A stretch of DNA of 64,000 bases, from contig NZ_KB890428.1 in the NCBI RefSeq assembly GCF_000373105.1, positions 48,728 through 112,727 of the forward strand, written 5' to 3'. Below are positions 26,195-35,700 of the stretch, one piece after another. The translations under genes were made by a program, and so were the position numbers. Source of the stretch: Neolewinella persica DSM 23188. Lineage in GTDB: Bacteria > Bacteroidota > Bacteroidia > Chitinophagales > Saprospiraceae. The notes under the pieces were generated by a model. That model did no database searches. It had not been told where the DNA came from and worked only from the letters and a program-made list of their open reading frames with translations. The first letter of the stretch is position 1. Each line of letters opens with the position of its first letter.

Positions 26195-27043
26195 TTATAT
26201 CAAACCAGCAACATACTGTAACCCGGTATCCAGCCCCAGCCCATAATCTTTCATGATCGAATCAACGGAGTTGAGGTAAGTCCCGGTGGCCAGCTGCGTC
26301 ACGGGTGCCAACTGAATTATGTTCAGGTCATCGGGCGGGTTTTCGAGAAAATCGGCGCATTCGTTATAGATGGCGTGCCCCCGGTCGACAATATTACTGA
26401 GAATGGGATCAGCCCGGTAGTAGTAACTGCCGGCCAGGTCGGTCCAGGTCCTTTCAAACCGCATACTACGTGGCCAGGTGCGAAGAACCAGGATGTTCCG
26501 GGCGCCTTGTTGGTACGCCCAACGTGCGGGCAGCGGGTCGCTGCAACCACCATCCACATAGGTATTGCCCTCGAAATTATGACGCCCTTTAGTGAAAAAA
26601 GGAATGGCGGAAGAGGCGATAATGGCATCCATCCAGTTGGTACGATTGGGTTTCAGGTAGGCTGCCCGGCCCGTTAGCTCATCAGTGGCCACAAAATTTA
26701 CGGGGTGCCGAAGCGAAACTTTCATGGCTTTCAGCAGATCGAAAACGATTTGTTCCCGGGCAACAGCACCGATGATGTCGATGTCCATGTATCCCTGCTC
26801 GGAAAAAATGCGGCTGAAGGCAGTGAAATTGGAATCCTGGGCCAGGTGTAGCAGGGATGCAAGGCCAAAACGATACTGCTCGCTCAGGAAATAGGATAAG
26901 GCAATTGACCCGCCTGATATGCCAAGGTAACGGTTGAATGGCCGGAAACCTGTCATCTGAAAAGCATCCAGAATACCGGTAGTGAAGGCAGATTTGAAGC
27001 CACCTCCTTCGACAATGAGTGTGGTGTTTGGTTGGTCAGGCAC
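26195..27043 (-). CDS. patatin-like phospholipase
   Basis: A 282-residue serine lipase of the patatin/YjjU type. The oxyanion loop is VEGGGFKSAF, the nucleophile is in GISGGS (GxSxG) and the dyad aspartate is in DGGCSDPLP. No export signal is present, so it is probably cytosolic and acts on membrane lipids. It lies 65 bp upstream of hmgA on the same strand, but hmgA has its own -7 element, so any co-transcription is partial. Confidence 0.9.
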   Translation of the reverse strand: MPDQPNTTLIVEGGGFKSAFTTGILDAFQMTGFRPFNRYLGISGGSIALSYFLSEQYRFGLASLLHLAQDSNFTAFSRIFSEQGYMDIDIIGAVAREQIVFDLLKAMKVSLRHPVNFVATDELTGRAAYLKPNRTNWMDAIIASSAIPFFTKGRHNFEGNTYVDGGCSDPLPARWAYQQGARNILVLRTWPRSMRFERTWTDLAGSYYYRADPILSNIVDRGHAIYNECADFLENPPDDLNIIQLAPVTQLATGTYLNSVDSIMKDYGLGLDTGLQYVAGLI

Positions 27044-27132
27044 TAGGAAAATAGGCGAGTGAGAGAATGCTTTAATAGTTGAACGTTGTTAACGTCAACC
27101 TCATTTTATTTTTGCGGCTTATCTGCTAATTA

Positions 27133-27153
27133 GGGCGCGGCCGCGGGTGCAAA
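27133..27153 (+). repeat. solitary left arm of the GCGGCCGC family
   Basis: GGGCGCGGCCGCGGGTGCAA begins at 27133, one base off the consensus arm. It lies 108 bp before the same arm of copy B in the same orientation, so the two may derive from a tandem or nested insertion. Confidence 0.7.
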
Positions 27154-27240
27154 GATTAAGATTTAAGCGCCAGGATCGGGGCATCGGATATTATCTTAGC
27201 ATTAAGGATAATTCAGGGAATAGACGCGTGGCGTATACTT

Positions 27241-27337
27241 TGGGCGCGGCCGCAGGTGCGATGGGAAAGTTGAAGCGCAAAGAACACACTTGCGGTCCTT
27301 GCCTTAAAACCCGTTTTCGTACCTGCGGCCGCGCCCA
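27241..27337. repeat. complete copy B of the GCGGCCGC inverted-repeat family
   Basis: The arms are a perfect 17-bp inverted repeat, TGGGCGCGGCCGCAGGT (27241-27257) and its complement (27321-27337). The minus-strand core GGCAAGGACCGCAAG...GTTCTTTGCG is clearly related to copies A and C. It lies upstream of the patatin gene and downstream of the 1642-residue surface protein gene. Confidence 0.88.
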
Positions 27338-27609
27338 CTTATTAAGAACATCTGAAATGTTAAGCGAATATTCTCGTAAGGCCGCCTTGGCCACTTGTAC
27401 CTCTCCCTCCACTGGCAGGCTGTCGTAGAGGTCCTGCCGGATAACAGCCGTAAAAGAACAGATATTTTGAATCCTTGCTTAAATACAGGTGGGATTGCCA
27501 GAATATTGAGAAAGACTAATATCCTTGTTCTCTGCTTTCTTCTAACGCTCTTCATACCAGGGCTCCTAAGAAGCTCAGTAGAAACGTCAACATCCGGCCT
27601 GGAAATTAC

Positions 27610-27639
27610 AAAAAAAGCCGCTGGCACAATACCAGCGGC
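27610..27639 (-). terminator. intrinsic terminator of the 27753-32681 gene
   Basis: GCCGCTGG (27617-27624) pairs with CCAGCGGC (27632-27639) over a 7-nt loop, followed on the minus strand by seven T. The same stem sequence ends the other giant gene at 51852-51883. Confidence 0.85.
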
Positions 27640-27696
27640 AAAAACAATGTACTCGTGAAAGAAAGTAAAAACGACAAATGAATTAGTGGTTATCCA

Positions 27697-27741
27697 GGAT
27701 TCCAGGACGGCAGGTTTGAAACCTGCCCTCCATGAATTCCT
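27697..27741 (-). repeat. palindromic element after the surface protein gene
   Basis: A 19-bp palindrome, GGCAGGTTTGAAACCTGCC (27709-27727), is flanked by a looser outer stem (GGATTCCAGGA with TCCATGAATTCC). It starts 12 bp past the stop at 27753. It resembles dispersed palindromic units found between genes in many bacteria. Confidence 0.65.
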
Positions 27742-27752
27742 GATGGTTTTTC

Positions 27753-30700
27753 TCATTCTTTTCCGTCCCAGAAAAATGATCCACAATCAACTTGTAAAAT
27801 TTCTATAGTGATCGTATTGCTCACCGGCAGACATGGACCTGCCGGATCCTCAGTAGTTAGAACCAGCGTTACGGAACCTCTGGCGGCATCTTCCGGGCTG
27901 GGGGTATAGGTCGTAGCCGTTGAGAAGAGGTTGCCATTATCAAAGTCTCCCGTACCATCACTGGTACTCCAGGTGCCGTCAAGGCTGACGGGACTGATGC
28001 TTGCTCTTTCGTTTAATGTGATTTTCTGCGTTGCACATACCGTAAACGGATTAGCCAGGTTAACTGAAACCGCACAGATTACGCCTGCATCCAGGGTCAG
28101 ATCAGACTGACCGGAAGTTAACGGACCCGTTGGAGCGCTGTTGGCAACATTAGCGGTAGGGGTTGCCGGAACAGCGTCACTATCCTGCAAATCATTCCCC
28201 GAATTCGGCGTGGTGAAGTCATAGAATTCAGCATTGTCGGCAGTACTGATGTCGAAAGTGACGTAGTAATCTCCCGGAGGAAGATTATCGAAAAGGTACG
28301 CTCCCATGCCATCGGTCATTTGGGTGAAGGCATAGGCATTTCCCTCCGCATCCAGGGCAACTGGCAGGCCGGTAGAATTATCGATAATGGTAACGGTAGC
28401 GTTAACTAGTGCAACATCCCCCGGGCTTTGCAGGCCATTTCCGTCTAAGTCAACGAAAGTGGTGTCTCCTACGGATACCGGAGCGAAAAAGCCGAAGTCA
28501 ATGGTCATATTACCATTTGAATCAGACGCATCGTCCTGATCTGCACCTGGGTTTCCAGAGGTTTCTGTAGGCTCCATTCCCGGGGCCAGATTAAAGATTG
28601 GGCTTAGTGTCGCTGTACCGGAGCCGGTTTGTGCTCCGTCATCTGAAAGGTCAAGATCATTAGTTGTGTTCTGTCCAGTGGAGGAGATGGGGTTCGCCAC
28701 GTCCGGCATCGGGATGCCAACCTGGTAGTTGCCGGGAGGGAGGTTGTCAAAGAAATAGTTGCCGTTGCCATCAGTTGTCATCATGGCGTACGGCGTAGTC
28801 TCCAATCCGTCAATGACTCCGTCATTGTTCGCATCAAAGTAGAGCTCTACCAGGACGCTCGGAATACCCGTTTCCAGGGGGTTGATCAGGTCCTGAACGC
28901 CGTTATTGTCCGAGTCGACGAAGACGGTGGAGCCTACCGACATGCAATTACCCATTTCAAAAACTACCGGGCAGCAGGAGCCGGTGCTACACCCGCCTCC
29001 GCTGTCGGCGGTATAAGTATAACTTCCGGGCAAAAGAACGTCATAGGTAGGACCGTTGCCAACGATAAGGCCATCGCGGTACCAGATCACGTTCATGGCC
29101 GCAGCGGGGGCGGTGAGCGTAACGGATTCCCCAGGGCACAGCGGTTGCGCCGTTGGGAACTCCTGGACGGTGACGGTGAACATCACCATGCTATCACACC
29201 CGGATAAAGCGTTGGTGGCCGTCACGGTAATGAGGTGTTCACCGGCGGCGAGGTCGGCGGCCATCGGCGTGGTAATCGCGTTGGCACCTTCGGCAAAGGC
29301 GAGCGTAGCCCCATCGGGGTTTTGCACCAGTGCTACCAGGTCTGCGGTTGCTCCGCTGCCCGGCATGGATTCACAGACGGTTAGCGCATTGGCGCTGATG
29401 TCGGGCCGGTCAACGATCGTAATTTCTATTTCCTGGATCGGTCGACAAGTCGGACCCGGGTCTGGAGCCAGCGTGGCGTAGACGTAATACGTTCCTGGTG
29501 CCCAGCTGCCGCTGTTTGCCGCAAGTGTTGCGGTAAACGGATCGTCAACGCCGATTGGGGTAACGGTGTCCAGGTTCATGCCACCGGCATAGATTGTCGC
29601 CAGCTCCATCGCAGTTTCACTGCCATTGGTAGCCGTTTGGTCTGTCGAAAACCGGACGAAGCGGATGCTATTCGGTGCGTTTTGGTTGGTCACCACGGTC
29701 ATGTCATCACCTGCATCCCCTTCACAAATGGTCTGTGCCGCAGAAGGGCTGGTAATTGTCGGGCAGGCCCAGAATCCGGCATCGGTACGGGGATTGGATA
29801 CACCCGCAATTCCGGTGGTGATGCTAACTGATGGATAATTGACCCCAGCTACCGGCATTAGCGTGGCGTCACTGTCGTTTTGGTCCGGACTGGTTCCGTT
29901 ACCCGTGTTAGCCTGGGTTAGGAAGTAGTTTTGTCCGCCTACGACTAATTCATTGTTAGCGAATTGGGGGGTAGTTCCGTCATAACCGAAAACGACCACA
30001 TAATCGGTCAGGGGCATAATACTGTCGGTGCCGCTGGTGGATTCCCAGTTTTCTCCCGGGGTGCCGATTCCCGTGAAATAATACTCGCCTGCGGCATCAG
30101 TGGTCGTGTTGGCCAGGTAGGTCAGGGTACCATTTACGTTCGCGTAAAGTGCCACGGTAACGCCCTCGATCGGATCTTCCAGTGGGTCGGCTACGCCGTC
30201 GCGGTCAATGTCGTTCCAGACATAGTTGCCAATTTGTTGGGGAGCAGGATTACACAGTAGCTCTACATCGCCCAGGCCTACGGCCTTCGCAAAACTGCCG
30301 GTGGTATTCTCGTCGTAGAGGTCGATACCAAAAGAAAAAGAACCATCGGTGTTATTCAGCCACTGCAGGCCACCGGCATTCGCAGTAGTTCTGCTGGCGT
30401 CCAGTGCGGTATGAATTATTTCGTTCGCGCTACGATAAATACTGATTCCACCAAAGGAGGATTCCAGGTGTCCGGCACCGCTGTAATTTTCACCGAAGTA
30501 AAACTCCCGGCCTCCGGGCCCGGCCGGCGAGGCGGTGCTACCACTGTTGGTTACACCGGTGACGGAGTTGGTCACCTGACCATCATTTTCAATGGTCCAG
30601 GAATTAGCACCGGTTTTGCCGGCCCTCATCAGGTCTCCGGCGGAGACCAGCGTTACCAGCTCCGTACCTCCCGGTCCGTAGGGAGCTTCGGGGCGATAGT

Positions 30701-32681
30701 TTGCGAATCCAATCTGCAAGCCACCCCGATCAAGCATCCCGAGAATCATATCCCCATTATCCTCAAATTCAATATCCGAGATGATCGGCTGTGGCATCGG
30801 GGTTCCACCGTCACCTTCAGAAAGAGACTGCAGATTCCGTAGATTGTTTTGGTAGGAATCCGACCAGGGAATCCAGTTCGCGGGATCATTCAGAGTGGCT
30901 TCTTCCCGGGAAAAATTCAAAGAAAAGGATAATACAGGGCCGGACCAGGAGGTTGTGGCCGGATCGTAAACCATTACGTTAGCCTGCAGATCCTGGTCTC
31001 TTCCGCTTTCTTCGGCGGAGCAGACCACACCCACGTAGATTTTATCGCCCGTACCGTCATTGTGTACCTTCAGTCCCCAGGGGCGCTGGGTGGCGGTGGG
31101 TGGGTCGTTGGCATCCGTCACCTGGGTGACCCGAATGGCGTTGATAATAGCGGCAGTGCCTAGGTTGCTTGTAAATGTAATATTCAGTATCCCATCCGCT
31201 ACGGTGGTCGTAAAGTTTTGCTCTTCGGCAACTAAGGCCATCGCGGGCTTGTAGGCATCAAGTACCTTCACATCTTCCAGGGTAACATCCATTTCGGTGA
31301 TGGCAAGGTTGCCGGCGGCCAAATGAAAGCCCAGATCTACCTCGTAAAAGCCATTGGGTACGGGTATCCGGTAGTGCAACAGCCTTTGGCTGGTGTTACT
31401 GAAAACAAAATTTCCGTTGCGAAGGGCTTCATTTGAGAAGGTGGTGGAATTAATCATTACCGGGGCTTCACTCACGTCTCCCGAAAAGCCGAAGCGATGA
31501 AAAGGATATTCACTTCCCGTAGGCGTAAACGGGGCTCCATAAGACAGGGCCAAAATCGGGTCAGTACCGAAGCGGCCTACATCCGGCAAATAGCCCGTCG
31601 CGGCATTTGTGGCGGTAGATGATCCACAGTCGATCAACTGATCGGTGATCGTTGGTACGGTAACGGGGCAGGCCAGTGAAGGAATCGGTGGAGCGGCCAC
31701 CGCACTATTGGAGGCCGGTGCGGTGGAACTCAGAGAGTAGAGCCCGCCGTCGTTTAGGTTGACCACCCATAGCGTGCTTTCGTCGGTAGAGATGTCTAAG
31801 TCGCCAAGCCCTGCTTTTCCGGCAAGGTAGAAGGCTTCCGTGTCGTAGCTTGGAGCATCAGGTGTCGTTAATCCGCGGTCGGCATTACTTCCGATTGCAC
31901 CTGCGGCCGCGCCAAAATCATACAGAAGATTGCTAGTACCCGCCTGAATATCCGTCCGGTAAATGGCACCGATACCACCAGGCCCCAGCCCGGTATGGCG
32001 CTTGATTACTGCCGCGGAGAACAGTTCCCGGGAAGCTCTTTTGTAGGCCAGGCCCCAGGTAGAGCCAATTTCGTTTTCTACGGCATACTCCCGAATGTCT
32101 CCGATCTGGTTGTAAGGAGCTCCTACGAGTACATCTCCAGTACCGGAATTATCGCCGCCTACGTAACAAGCGGTGACCACGTAAGGGTTGTCTTCACAAT
32201 AGTCCGTCGGGTCGTTAACGCCGAAGTTAACATCACAAGCCGCCGCTTCCACAAATTGAACTTCCTGACTCTGGAAAGTCTGCGCGTAAGGCGCCGGTAA
32301 ACTTGAAAATTCAACACGATAGCTGTTTGGGAAATTCAGGGTCGTGAAAACATAGTAACCGAAATTGTCGCTTGTCGTGGACTCTACGGCTCCGTCATCG
32401 TCATAGGCCGTTACCACCACACCGGCTACGCCGGAGGTTTCTTCAGCATCAAGGAGTCCATCATTATTGAAGTCGCGCCAGACACGACCGCCCGTTTCTC
32501 CAGCGGAGCAAAGTGGTGCCTGGGCACTCATCGATAATCCACATGATAGTAAGAGTAAGGTAATTACGGCTCGTAATTCTTTTTGAAAACCCTCCGCTAT
32601 GTACTGCTTTACTAAAGCCTGTATGGATGAAATGATAAAATAACGCTTATTCATCGGTCTTTTTTTCACTGTATTCTTCAT
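27753..32681 (-). CDS. giant secreted SdrD B-like surface protein
   Basis: A 1642-residue exported protein with a signal around residues 40-55 (LLLLSCGLSMSAQA) after an unusually long N-region. SdrD B-like beta domains (DxNxDGxxD, ending in YxVxF) lie at ~64-144, 813-897, 1248-1330 and 1400-1475. Residues ~160-808 form a large module opening with CEDNPYVVTACYVGG that looks like a propeller, with a malectin-like insert at ~377-517. Ig-like segments lie at ~970-1237. The last ~105 residues, ending GSFFWDGKE, match the end of the 3720-residue protein and are not the usual T9SS type A domain. It starts 51 bp after the 3777-residue gene, so they are probably cotranscribed. Likely an adhesin or surface-layer component. 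Confidence 0.85.
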   Translation of the reverse strand: MKNTVKKRPMNKRYFIISSIQALVKQYIAEGFQKELRAVITLLLLSCGLSMSAQAPLCSAGETGGRVWRDFNNDGLLDAEETSGVAGVVVTAYDDDGAVESTTSDNFGYYVFTTLNFPNSYRVEFSSLPAPYAQTFQSQEVQFVEAAACDVNFGVNDPTDYCEDNPYVVTACYVGGDNSGTGDVLVGAPYNQIGDIREYAVENEIGSTWGLAYKRASRELFSAAVIKRHTGLGPGGIGAIYRTDIQAGTSNLLYDFGAAAGAIGSNADRGLTTPDAPSYDTEAFYLAGKAGLGDLDISTDESTLWVVNLNDGGLYSLSSTAPASNSAVAAPPIPSLACPVTVPTITDQLIDCGSSTATNAATGYLPDVGRFGTDPILALSYGAPFTPTGSEYPFHRFGFSGDVSEAPVMINSTTFSNEALRNGNFVFSNTSQRLLHYRIPVPNGFYEVDLGFHLAAGNLAITEMDVTLEDVKVLDAYKPAMALVAEEQNFTTTVADGILNITFTSNLGTAAIINAIRVTQVTDANDPPTATQRPWGLKVHNDGTGDKIYVGVVCSAEESGRDQDLQANVMVYDPATTSWSGPVLSFSLNFSREEATLNDPANWIPWSDSYQNNLRNLQSLSEGDGGTPMPQPIISDIEFEDNGDMILGMLDRGGLQIGFANYRPEAPYGPGGTELVTLVSAGDLMRAGKTGANSWTIENDGQVTNSVTGVTNSGSTASPAGPGGREFYFGENYSGAGHLESSFGGISIYRSANEIIHTALDASRTTANAGGLQWLNNTDGSFSFGIDLYDENTTGSFAKAVGLGDVELLCNPAPQQIGNYVWNDIDRDGVADPLEDPIEGVTVALYANVNGTLTYLANTTTDAAGEYYFTGIGTPGENWESTSGTDSIMPLTDYVVVFGYDGTTPQFANNELVVGGQNYFLTQANTGNGTSPDQNDSDATLMPVAGVNYPSVSITTGIAGVSNPRTDAGFWACPTITSPSAAQTICEGDAGDDMTVVTNQNAPNSIRFVRFSTDQTATNGSETAMELATIYAGGMNLDTVTPIGVDDPFTATLAANSGSWAPGTYYVYATLAPDPGPTCRPIQEIEITIVDRPDISANALTVCESMPGSGATADLVALVQNPDGATLAFAEGANAITTPMAADLAAGEHLITVTATNALSGCDSMVMFTVTVQEFPTAQPLCPGESVTLTAPAAAMNVIWYRDGLIVGNGPTYDVLLPGSYTYTADSGGGCSTGSCCPVVFEMGNCMSVGSTVFVDSDNNGVQDLINPLETGIPSVLVELYFDANNDGVIDGLETTPYAMMTTDGNGNYFFDNLPPGNYQVGIPMPDVANPISSTGQNTTNDLDLSDDGAQTGSGTATLSPIFNLAPGMEPTETSGNPGADQDDASDSNGNMTIDFGFFAPVSVGDTTFVDLDGNGLQSPGDVALVNATVTIIDNSTGLPVALDAEGNAYAFTQMTDGMGAYLFDNLPPGDYYVTFDISTADNAEFYDFTTPNSGNDLQDSDAVPATPTANVANSAPTGPLTSGQSDLTLDAGVICAVSVNLANPFTVCATQKITLNERASISPVSLDGTWSTSDGTGDFDNGNLFSTATTYTPSPEDAARGSVTLVLTTEDPAGPCLPVSNTITIEILQVDCGSFFWDGKE
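31895..31913 (-). repeat. GCGGCCGC-family arm inside a coding region
   Basis: TTGCACCTGCGGCCGCGCC on the plus strand is an exact 19-bp family arm. In the minus-strand gene it encodes Gly-Ala-Ala-Ala-Gly-Ala. Related modules in the 3720-residue protein have other residues there and are about three residues longer, so it is not a simple insertion. Confidence 0.7.
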
Positions 32682-32732
32682 GATTGATTTTTATTGGTCA
32701 AAAAGCGCAAATGCTTTTTCCATTTTGATCTA

Positions 32733-35700
32733 CTAGTTTCTCGTTACGGTTGGGGCGACACAATCCGCAGCCGCGATTACGACCGTAATCTCGGCGACCC
32801 CGTAGCAGCTTACGCTTCCAGAAGTTACCGTACTCCGCACGTAATAATTGGTTGCAGTAGTCGGAGATACCGTGGCCGAGATGGGGGCGGTGGCGGCTTC
32901 CGCATCAGCGCGCTTAGCGTAAAATGTTAGTACTCCGCCATCCGCATTCAGCACCAAGTCTGCTAGATTGACGGCTACCCCGGAACAAGTGGCGTTTGCT
33001 CCCGCCGTTCCAGCAATCACCGGCACCGGAGACGGTAGCACGTTTACGGCAACCGGTTCCGTACTAAAGCAATCAGAAGCCGAGGCACTACGCACGTAAT
33101 AAGTCGTAGTGTCACCAGGTGCGACGTAATTATTCACTAAGGGGTTAGTCCCGGCTATTGCATCCGCCTGCGTACGGTAATAACTTACGTTTTCCGGAGG
33201 TGAGTCGGTCGTCACGAGCGACGATAGATCGAGTACGGTTCCAGCGCAGGTCGTACTGTCATTGACCGTCAACTCAGGTGGGGCAGTACAACAGCCGCTG
33301 AGGGGAATGTTATTTAAGACTATTTCAGGATCTCCCGCCTCGTAGATAAATGACAGGTAGAACAGATTCGCACCCGGGCTAAAGTCATCCATGAAGGCAC
33401 CGTCGGTGGTTCCAGAACCAACTTCAAACGGATCGGGCTGGCCCGTTGGATCCAAAGGACCCGCCGATGCCAAATGAGTAGTGCTAAACGCATATCCAGG
33501 AGGCGCTGTGAAGCTCATGGTATAAACACCTGGCGTGCCGTCGGTTTCAAACTGATACCTACCCGTTGAACCATCCTCAATGATCAGGATTACCCCTGGA
33601 CCCGATGCGGAGAAACTACCGCCGGGAATGATCTTTCCGGTTTCTTCACAGTAGAAGTAACCGATGGGGTCATAAATACAGGGGGTGGCGGGTACGACAA
33701 TGGTAGTGTCCCAGAAACAAGTGTTTGAATTATTGAATATCCGAACCGTATAGGTAGCACCGGCATTGGGTACATCTGACTTGAGGTCAAAAGGAGCAGT
33801 ACCTAGCGCAGTACCTGGATAAGCCGGCCCGCTATAGCTCGTTCCTTCACTGATGCCGTAGGCATCCGCGTTGGTGGAGCCCATCAAGACAATACGGGCA
33901 TCGTCATTAGGCACAAGTGCATTCGTACATGTACCTCTGACCGTTATCGCATTAGCGGTCGGCGTTTCGCAACAAGAGGAACTGGCCAAGGTTACCGGTA
34001 CGTCAGTAAAGCAATCATCTGAACCATTGAACACACGCACGATGTAGGTTCCGCCGGTAATAGGAATATTCTCCTTCACTACCGGTAAGCCCGTAATCGG
34101 CATCACGCCCCCGATCGACATCGGTCCGTCATAGCTTACCGCGTCCAGCGTACTTACGCCAAAGTGAGTAGCCTCCGTTTGGGTGGCCAGGGTAATCATC
34201 CCATCATCGTTGGACTCACTGTCGGCACAAGTCGAAGGGGTCGTGGTAAATGTAGCCGTGGGTAGATCCTTGATGGTCACGCTCATCACATCGGGCGTAC
34301 AACCGGCGACCGTGTAGATGAAGTTGAAGACCCCACTGGCCGTAAGCTCAAAATCCACCATGCTGACCCCATCCGTCGTGGCTCCGAGCCTAGCTCCCGG
34401 AGGATTAGCACCGTCCGCCGTCCAGGTACCGCTCAGATCGATACTTGCCGTCAGGGCCGTACTCGAACCTCGGCAGACCACTTGATTCGGGCCGGCATCG
34501 GGCACGAAGGTCGTTGTAATGGCCACCGTATCCGTACAGCCAGTCACCTCATCGGTCCAGATAAAGTTGTAGGTTCCTGGTAAAGTGAAAGCCGTGATGG
34601 TCGTGGTTGGCACGCGGTTGAACGTAATCACGGCCATGCCCGGGTTACCGGCCTGTGCCCTCCAGGCTCCCATACCGGTAGCCGCCATCGTGACGCTGCC
34701 GCCCGGTTGGGTGGGGATACAGCTCAACATTTGATCTGGCCCCGAAGAAGGCTTGGCTGTTACGGTTACAAAAGTGGTATCCGCACACCCCGCAGCATTC
34801 GTCCAAATGTAATTGTACACACCTGCCGCACTGAAAGTAGTAATCGTAGTAGTATTGCTATTCGGGGTGGTAATGACCGAACTGCCGGGGTTACCCGCTT
34901 GCTCCGTCCACATACCAGTGCCTACCGCAGCCATCGTAACTGATCCGCCGGGGAACACCACACAGTCTGCCAATTGATTGGCACCAGCATTGGGTTGCGC
35001 GGTCACCACGATCGAAGCGGTGTCCGTACACATATCCTCGTTCGTCCACACAAATTCATAGGTGCCCGCAGCACTGAAGGTCGTAATGTCCGTGGTCGGG
35101 CTGTTTACGGTTGCAATTACCGCCGTGCCCGGATTACCGGCTGCCGGAGACCAGGTACCCGTGCCCGTTGCCGTCATGGTCGCCGTTCCGCCCGGCAATG
35201 CAGCGCAATCAACCATTTGATCCGCGCCAGCGTCCGGTTTAGCGAATACGAAAACAAAGGCCGTATCCGTACAGGGACCGTCACTCCAGACATACTTGTA
35301 GGTACCAGGAGCACTGAAAGTATTAATGACCGTTGTGTTGCTTGTGGTACTAACGATAGTAGACGTGCCTGGATTTCCGGGCTCTTCCACCCAGGTTCCG
35401 ATACCCGCGGCGGCGGCCATCGTAGCCGTTCCGCCGGGGAACGATTCCAGACATTCGGTCGTTTGGTCGGGACCGGCATCAGGTTTGTCTTGTACCTCTA
35501 CCATCGCCGTATCGGCGCAACCTTCGTAAGTCAGATAAAACGTGTAGGTGCCGTAGGCCGAAAAGCCGGTGATGGACGTCGTCTGGCTCGTCGGGAAGTC
35601 GATCGTCGCCGTCCCGGGGTTAGCGGGGTCGGCCGTCCAGGTACCCAAACCGACACCTTGCATCGTCGTCGTGCTGGTTGGCAGCGTAGTGACACAAGCG

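Larger units (their letters stand above)
27044..27752. other. 709-bp gene-free stretch with repeats and a terminator
   Basis: No gene is supported here. It holds a single repeat arm (27133-27153), complete repeat copy B (27241-27337), a plain stretch (27338-27609) in which I see nothing, an intrinsic terminator (27610-27639) and a long palindrome (27697-27741). Confidence 0.6.
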
